Assembly (NCBI RefSeq): GCF_000699445.3
Contig: NC_067199.1
Span: 32,224,902-32,288,901 of the forward strand
Reading direction: 5' to 3'
DNA length: 64,000 nucleotides
Origin: Schistosoma haematobium
Taxonomy: Eukaryota; Platyhelminthes; Trematoda; Strigeidida; Schistosomatidae
In this document: piece after piece, positions 60,104 to 64,000 of the stretch
How positions within the stretch are numbered: position 1 is the first letter of the stretch
Layout of the letters: each line of letters starts with the position of its first letter
Notes under the pieces: model-generated
The model's input: only the letters and a program-made list of their open reading frames with translations
Told to the model about the DNA's origin: nothing
Database searches by the model: none
Made by a program: the position numbers and the translations under genes

Positions 60104-60155
60104 GTGCTGGTGGGCGGCCTATGCTCCTCCACGAGGAGTAACAGGCGTAAGCAAG
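60104..60155 (+). mobile_element. SR2 3'-end insertion of 52 bp
   Basis: The insert matches only the last bases of the SR2-like element ('ggcggcctatgctcc', 'gagtaacaggcgtaag', then AAG/TAA tail). It is flanked by an 11-bp direct repeat TAAAGGCTTTA (60093-60103 and 60156-60166). It is an extreme 5' truncation produced by target-primed reverse transcription. Confidence 0.8.
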
Positions 60156-60314
60156 TAAAGGCTTTACTTTCAATCATATATAAAGTTGTGAGTAAGCACC
60201 ATTGAATAGACTTAAACTACGACGTAACATTTGTTCGAACCTTTTTACTTTTCATTGGTTTTCTAGATAATGATAGAAACTAATTCCAGACGAAACAAAC
60301 TTCATATTATATTT

Positions 60315-60530
60315 TTTGATTGAGATCATGAACCGATTGATGTTAGACCACGTTTGGAAACCTGAAAGCACTGGACGGCCGTTTCGTCCTATCGTGGGAC
60401 TCCTCAGCAGTGCGCATCCACGATCCCGCTCGCGGGATTCGAACCCAGAGCCTTCGGTCTCGCGCACTAACGCTTACCCTACTAGGCCACTGAACTGTCA
60501 TCCAATGGTGATAGTGTCTAACACCAACAT
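60315..60530 (-). mobile_element. TRH retroposon with intact hammerhead
   Basis: Minus-strand copy: 'gttggtgttagacactatca', A-box side 'cagttcagtggcctagtagg', B box 'gggttcgaatcccgcg', hammerhead at 60368-60413, and 3' flank. Both A- and B-box regions are recognisable, so internal Pol III promotion is conceivable (inference). Confidence 0.82.
60368..60413 (-). ncRNA. Type-I hammerhead ribozyme, all core bases and stems intact
   Basis: On the minus strand: GCACTG - CTGAGGA - GTCC CACGATA GGAC - GAA - ACG GC CGT - C - CAGTGC. Stem I 6 bp, stem II 4 bp, stem III 3 bp with a 2-nt loop, and cytosine at position 17. This is the best-preserved copy in the window. Minimal stem III is the same design as in SM-alpha, which is known to cleave. 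Confidence 0.85.
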
Positions 60531-61579
60531 TATATTGCATTAAAACGACTATTTTCCGATATCACTTTTACTGTTTTTTTAAAATTTAATGTACATTCAT
60601 AATGAAAGTTCATTCGAATAATGGGAGTTCGAAATAGCAATATATGGAACTTTTTGTCATTTGTGTTTAATTTATGGAAAAAAATTGATTGTTCTGTGAC
60701 AGTGGTCACATATTCAAATTATATTATGTGTACTTATAAAAAGATATTAGATATCAGCTATTGAAAAAATAATAATTCGTCACTCAAAATAAACAACAAC
60801 TGAATATTACCTATTTACTGTTTAACCTTTTTTTAACCGCATAACACATCTTTATTGTCATGATACACTGATATAATATCCTAGCCATAACCTTCTTGTC
60901 ACTGAACTTATCACTCTGTCTTATGATCAATTATTTAACTGTCAATAAATAAACTAGACAGTGTAATAAATCATAATCATTTGTTGAATTATTGTGATAA
61001 GCATTCATTCTTATTGTATTACCTGTTTTCATTTAAAGAATTTTGGTTTGTTTGTTGATTGATCCTTTTTAATCTTGTAGAACTATCATGCCTTTTCACT
61101 GTATTTTCCGGGAATATTTGTATTATAAACTATCACGAACATCGGTCTTACCTTAGTTATCTTAATTCTATCTGTAAATATAGTGTCACATTTCGAATTG
61201 CTTTTCAAGTATACATGTTTCGTGTTTAAATTTCATGTGAATTATATAAGTACTTGTGTTTTTCTCTACAAGTAACATGTACTTGACCTCACTTCCAATG
61301 TTTTCATTTAATAATGACTAACAGTATTCAAGTATGTATGAATACCTGAATAAATCCAAGAATAAAATAATTTCCTTGTGAATAGGACTATGCTAATTGA
61401 AGATTGATTGAAAAGTTGGAAAAATTGTATAGCTTTTTTTAATAATTAAATTTCTAGTACTGTCCACTTATTATTATCTTTACATTGAAACCTAGAAACT
61501 TTAGAATTTATAAAAAAATCAGCTTATAGTTTACGTGATGAGTATGAATAGTATGAAGTACATTTTGATTTCAAGAGTT
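60531..61579. other. AT-rich non-coding stretch
   Basis: No gene or repeat recognised. Confidence 0.35.
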
Positions 61580-61684
61580 GAGATCACGAGTCAGTTGAAG
61601 CTATACCACCATGGAAAACCTAGAAGCACTAGACGACCGTTTCGTCCTAGTATGGAAATCCTGAACAGTGCGCATCCACGAGAT
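61580..61684 (-). mobile_element. TRH fragment, minus arm of a fold-back
   Basis: Carries the 3' flank and hammerhead (61626-61671) on the minus strand; the core reads TTCAGGA, so it is inactive. It breaks at GATCAC-TTCGT-GTGATC (61681-61697), a small palindrome, and then sequence reverses orientation. Confidence 0.7.
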
Positions 61685-61781
61685 CACTTCGTGTGATCCA
61701 TGGTGGTCTAGCTTCAATTTACTCATGAATTCAACAACTAAATTACTACAATATCCACAAAACCTCTTATTATAAAAGTAT
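61685..61781 (+). mobile_element. TRH 3' tail, plus arm of a fold-back
   Basis: 'gatccatggtggtctagcttc' through 'gaattcaaca', then 'atatccacaaaacctcttatt', the inter-unit segment. It runs on into the complete unit at 61782. Confidence 0.65.
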
Positions 61782-62213
61782 ATTTCAACCAGTGAAATTT
61801 CTAAAAAAATCTCCACAAAACCCATTCCGATAATAATCATCTCCTCACTAGTGACTGACTTCAGGAGATACTCCTGGAGTTCTAGTGAGAAGCCGTTACC
61901 AGTGGAATTCAATCGGGTCTGTTGTGAGATATCAAATCACTGAAGACAATGGTGTACGGTGGTGCAACTTCGTGGATTGGTTGAAGTTAGACATTAACAC
62001 CGTTGGATGTCGGCCAGCTCAGTGGTCTAGTTGGTTAAGCACTTGACGCGAGGCTCATAGGTCCTGGGTTCGAATCTCGCTGGGCGCGGGATCGTGGATG
62101 CGCACTGCTGAGGAGTTCCATACTAGAACGAGACGGCCATCCAGTGCTTCCAGGTTTTCCATGCTGGTCTAGCTTCAATTGACTCATGATTTCAACCAGT
62201 GAAATTTCTAAAA
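61782..62213 (+). mobile_element. TRH retroposon, most complete unit (407-bp period)
   Basis: Order: inter-unit segment (61782-61840), 5' hairpin module (61844-61889, arms CTCACTAG/CTAGTGAG with inner CAGGAG/CTCCTG), spacer to 'cgtggattggttgaagttag', tRNA-like head (about 62009-62085; A box 'ccagctcagtggtctagttgg', B box 'gggttcgaatctcgc'), hammerhead (62102-62147), 3' flank. The first 25 bases (61782-61806) recur exactly at 62189-62213, 407 bp later. Those 25 bases also follow the ribozyme in other copies, so they belong to the element and are not a target duplication. Function: presumed Pol III-transcribed, self-cleaving RNA mobilised in trans. Confidence 0.85.
62102..62147 (+). ncRNA. Hammerhead ribozyme with covarying stem II, GAAA changed to GAGA
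   Basis: GCACTG - CTGAGGA - GTTC CATACTA GAAC - GAG - ACGGCCAT - C - CAGTGC. Stem II differs from the family GTCC/GGAC at one pair, both sides changed (C-G to T-A), keeping it paired. However the second A of GAA is G, which should greatly lower activity, and stem III loses one pair. Confidence 0.75.
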
Positions 62214-63029
62214 GTATATTTGTTTTAAAGAATAATATAATGAGTAAATCATTTTATTCATCATTGTTAATATGCTCAGTTACATTTTAATTAACTTTAT
62301 TGATATTTATATACATGTGTTTTTTGTGTTCATTCAATTTATCCATCATTCAACCGTGATCAACCTGTTTCTTATTTAGAATTCAATGCATTCCCTTTAA
62401 TTTTATTATCCTTATCTATTCTTATTCCTAATAATAATAAGTAATTCGTTACAAGAATAGTTAATAAACTAGATAGAAATAAATGAAATGAATCAGGTAT
62501 TCAATTAATTAATCAAGTGAAAATGTGTTACATAATGTTTTTAGCAGATTGCATTTTGGCTTCTTTTTCTTCATTTATTCCATTCATGTTGTTTTTCTTT
62601 TTTTTTCTTTGTCTCTCTCTTAATATGTTCTTCTTTTTTTTCTTCACTCATATATTATACGTAAGAGAATAGATTAACTGAACTTACGCATTTATGAACA
62701 GATAAATTAATCATAAGGTCAATAAGTTCGATGAAGCAGATTATATATTGATGCATAAATAATACAAGTAATTGATTATAAACGTATCAATTGTATAAAT
62801 TCCTGTATATATATGTGATTATGAAGAAATGTACTACAATAAAACAAATGAGATAGAAGTAAATACAAGGTTACTAAATTTATCAGATGTTTAATCAAGT
62901 CTAGTTTGTGGAAATTTGTTAAATAACATTACTGCCTTAATTAAGTGAGATAGAGTTGGTAGCTGATATCATCAAATTATTAGAAAATGGGATTGAATTA
63001 TATAAAAAAAATTATTACAATCTCTACAA
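62214..63029. other. AT-rich non-coding stretch
   Basis: No gene. Short T/C-rich runs at 62560-62645. Confidence 0.35.
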
Positions 63030-63385
63030 ATTCTAATAATAATCATCATGTGCTCACTAGCGACTGGCCTCAAAATGGATTTCCTCGAGTGCTAGTGAGA
63101 AGCTGTAAACATTCGAGTCCAATCCGTGTTGGGTAGAGACAAGTATCTAACTCAGATAACAGATGAGTAGTTACGCAACCATTCATTGATCAATCAAAGT
63201 TATACATTAACACCGTTGGATGCCGGCTGAGTGGTTTGGAGGTTAAGCGTTTGTGTGCGAAACTGAAGGTCCTGGATGAGCACCGTTGAGGAGTCCCTCA
63301 ATAGGACGAAACGGCCGTCCAGTGCTTCCAGGTTTTCAATGGTGGTTTGGCTTAGATCGACTCATAAATTCAACTATATAAGAAA
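63030..63385 (+). mobile_element. TRH retroposon lacking the B box, good hammerhead
   Basis: 5' module hairpin with arms CTCACTAG (63053-63060) and CTAGTGAG (63092-63099); spacer 'cattgatcaatcaaagtta'; A-box region 'ccggctgagtggtttggagg'; then 'aaggtcctggatgagcacc', where about 25 bp with the B box are deleted. The hammerhead (63280-63325) and 3' flank 'ttcaatggtggtttggctt' follow. Confidence 0.8.
63280..63325 (+). ncRNA. Hammerhead ribozyme, near-intact
   Basis: GCACCG - TTGAGGA - GTCC CTCAATA GGAC - GAA - ACG GC CGT - C - CAGTGC. Stems II and III are perfect. The core C3 is T, and stem I has one C.A mismatch, so cleavage would be reduced or absent. Confidence 0.7.
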
Positions 63386-64000
63386 TCATTTTCTCAACAA
63401 TTTTGTTAATACATCACACATTAATACTTAACACCAAACAAGACTATTTTTTGTATTGTAATGTAATTAACACAATTTTTCAAAATTTATGTTGATCATT
63501 GTTGTCTTTTGTCTCTTCCATTATAACCGTGTGTGATGGTAAGATCTGTCAATCCAACAGCTTCATGGTTATCACACGTTCACTCCAAAGTTGATTTCTC
63601 ATTAAAGATAATCGTATCCTGTTGAAAATTTGTACGAATTCTGAAATACTGTTTTGGATTGACGCTTAACGATAGGCTAAATAACTGAAAAATATAAGCG
63701 ATTAGCTAATATATAAAAACTGAAAAGTAGACCTAATCAGTTTAATTTCTTAAGTTCCAACATTATACCCGATTAGTGATTACTTTTAAACAAGAAGACT
63801 AAACTTACTAAATTAGAGTAAATATGTTAAACCATTAGTTCATCTGAATAATTATAATCATTTCACAAGATCAAAATTTAACTGAATTCGACTATGGCAT
63901 ACATAATATTAGAAATAATCTGATACAGAATGATACATTTATGACAGGTCTGAAGTTTCTATCATACTGTAGACAATGATTAAAATGTAATATACAACCA
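63386..64000. other. AT-rich non-coding stretch to window end
   Basis: No gene or repeat recognised. Confidence 0.35.

Noticed and set aside
61978..62090. Functional tRNA genes at the tRNA-like heads
   Set aside because: A and B boxes are present, but acceptor-stem pairing and a normal anticodon arm are not, and the sequence is followed directly by a hammerhead in many copies. These are SINE-type heads.
61782..62213. 25-bp repeat as a target-site duplication
   Set aside because: The same sequence occurs after the hammerhead in other TRH copies, so it is element sequence.

Overview
The window is 64 kb of AT-rich, repeat-dense animal nuclear DNA that I read as a schistosome (genus Schistosoma; species not decided). 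The basis is SM-alpha-type hammerhead-ribozyme retroposons, RTE-clade non-LTR retrotransposons close to schistosome SR2 and Perere-3/SR3, short split exons, and no bacterial-style gene packing.

Real host genes are few. The one firm gene is a two-exon minus-strand homologue of SCOC (short coiled-coil protein, UNC-69 family) at 26942-27916, with a poly(A) signal just downstream. A plus-strand exon at 46831-47168 carries an IQ calmodulin-binding motif and resembles the IQ-domain protein C type. Weaker candidates are minus-strand exons near 35.1, 36.6, 42.0-42.3 and 43.4 kb, a plus-strand ORF at 36.3 kb, and a possible 3' terminal exon with a short Gln run at 57.9 kb. The rest is mostly intergenic or intronic sequence filled with mobile elements.

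Region by region. 0-26 kb: LTR-like repeats (168-445, 24537-24824), a dispersed ~280-bp repeat called R1 here (six copies in the window), a 5'-inverted SR2 copy (8.0-8.8 kb), a solitary SR2 5'-end insertion (19.5 kb), hammerhead-bearing retroposons and a decayed RTE copy (23.7-26 kb). 26.9-27.9 kb: SCOC. 28.3-32.3 kb: a minus-strand RTE element (endonuclease plus reverse transcriptase, broken), split by a nested repeat, R3. 33-38 kb: uncertain exons. 38326-41520: a nearly full-length SR2-like element with target-site duplications and only a few lesions. 41.9-43.5 kb: candidate minus exons around a tract built of GGGAAATTT-like words. 43.8-44.5 kb: the 3' end of a second RTE copy in inverted orientation. 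46.8 kb: IQ exon. 48-64 kb: AT-rich non-coding DNA with microsatellites and a cluster of hammerhead elements.

The most interesting theme is small self-cleaving retroposons. Beside SM-alpha relics, the window holds about 15 copies or fragments of a second family whose unit joins a 5' hairpin module, a tRNA-like head with A and B boxes, and a complete type-I hammerhead (core CUGAGGA...GAAA, 6-bp stem I, 4-bp stem II, 3-bp stem III). Several copies keep an intact core, two show pair-preserving changes, and one locus has the same 25 bp at both ends of a 407-bp unit, suggesting tandem or circular RNA intermediates. The RTE elements nearby are the likely source of the reverse transcriptase; that link is inference.
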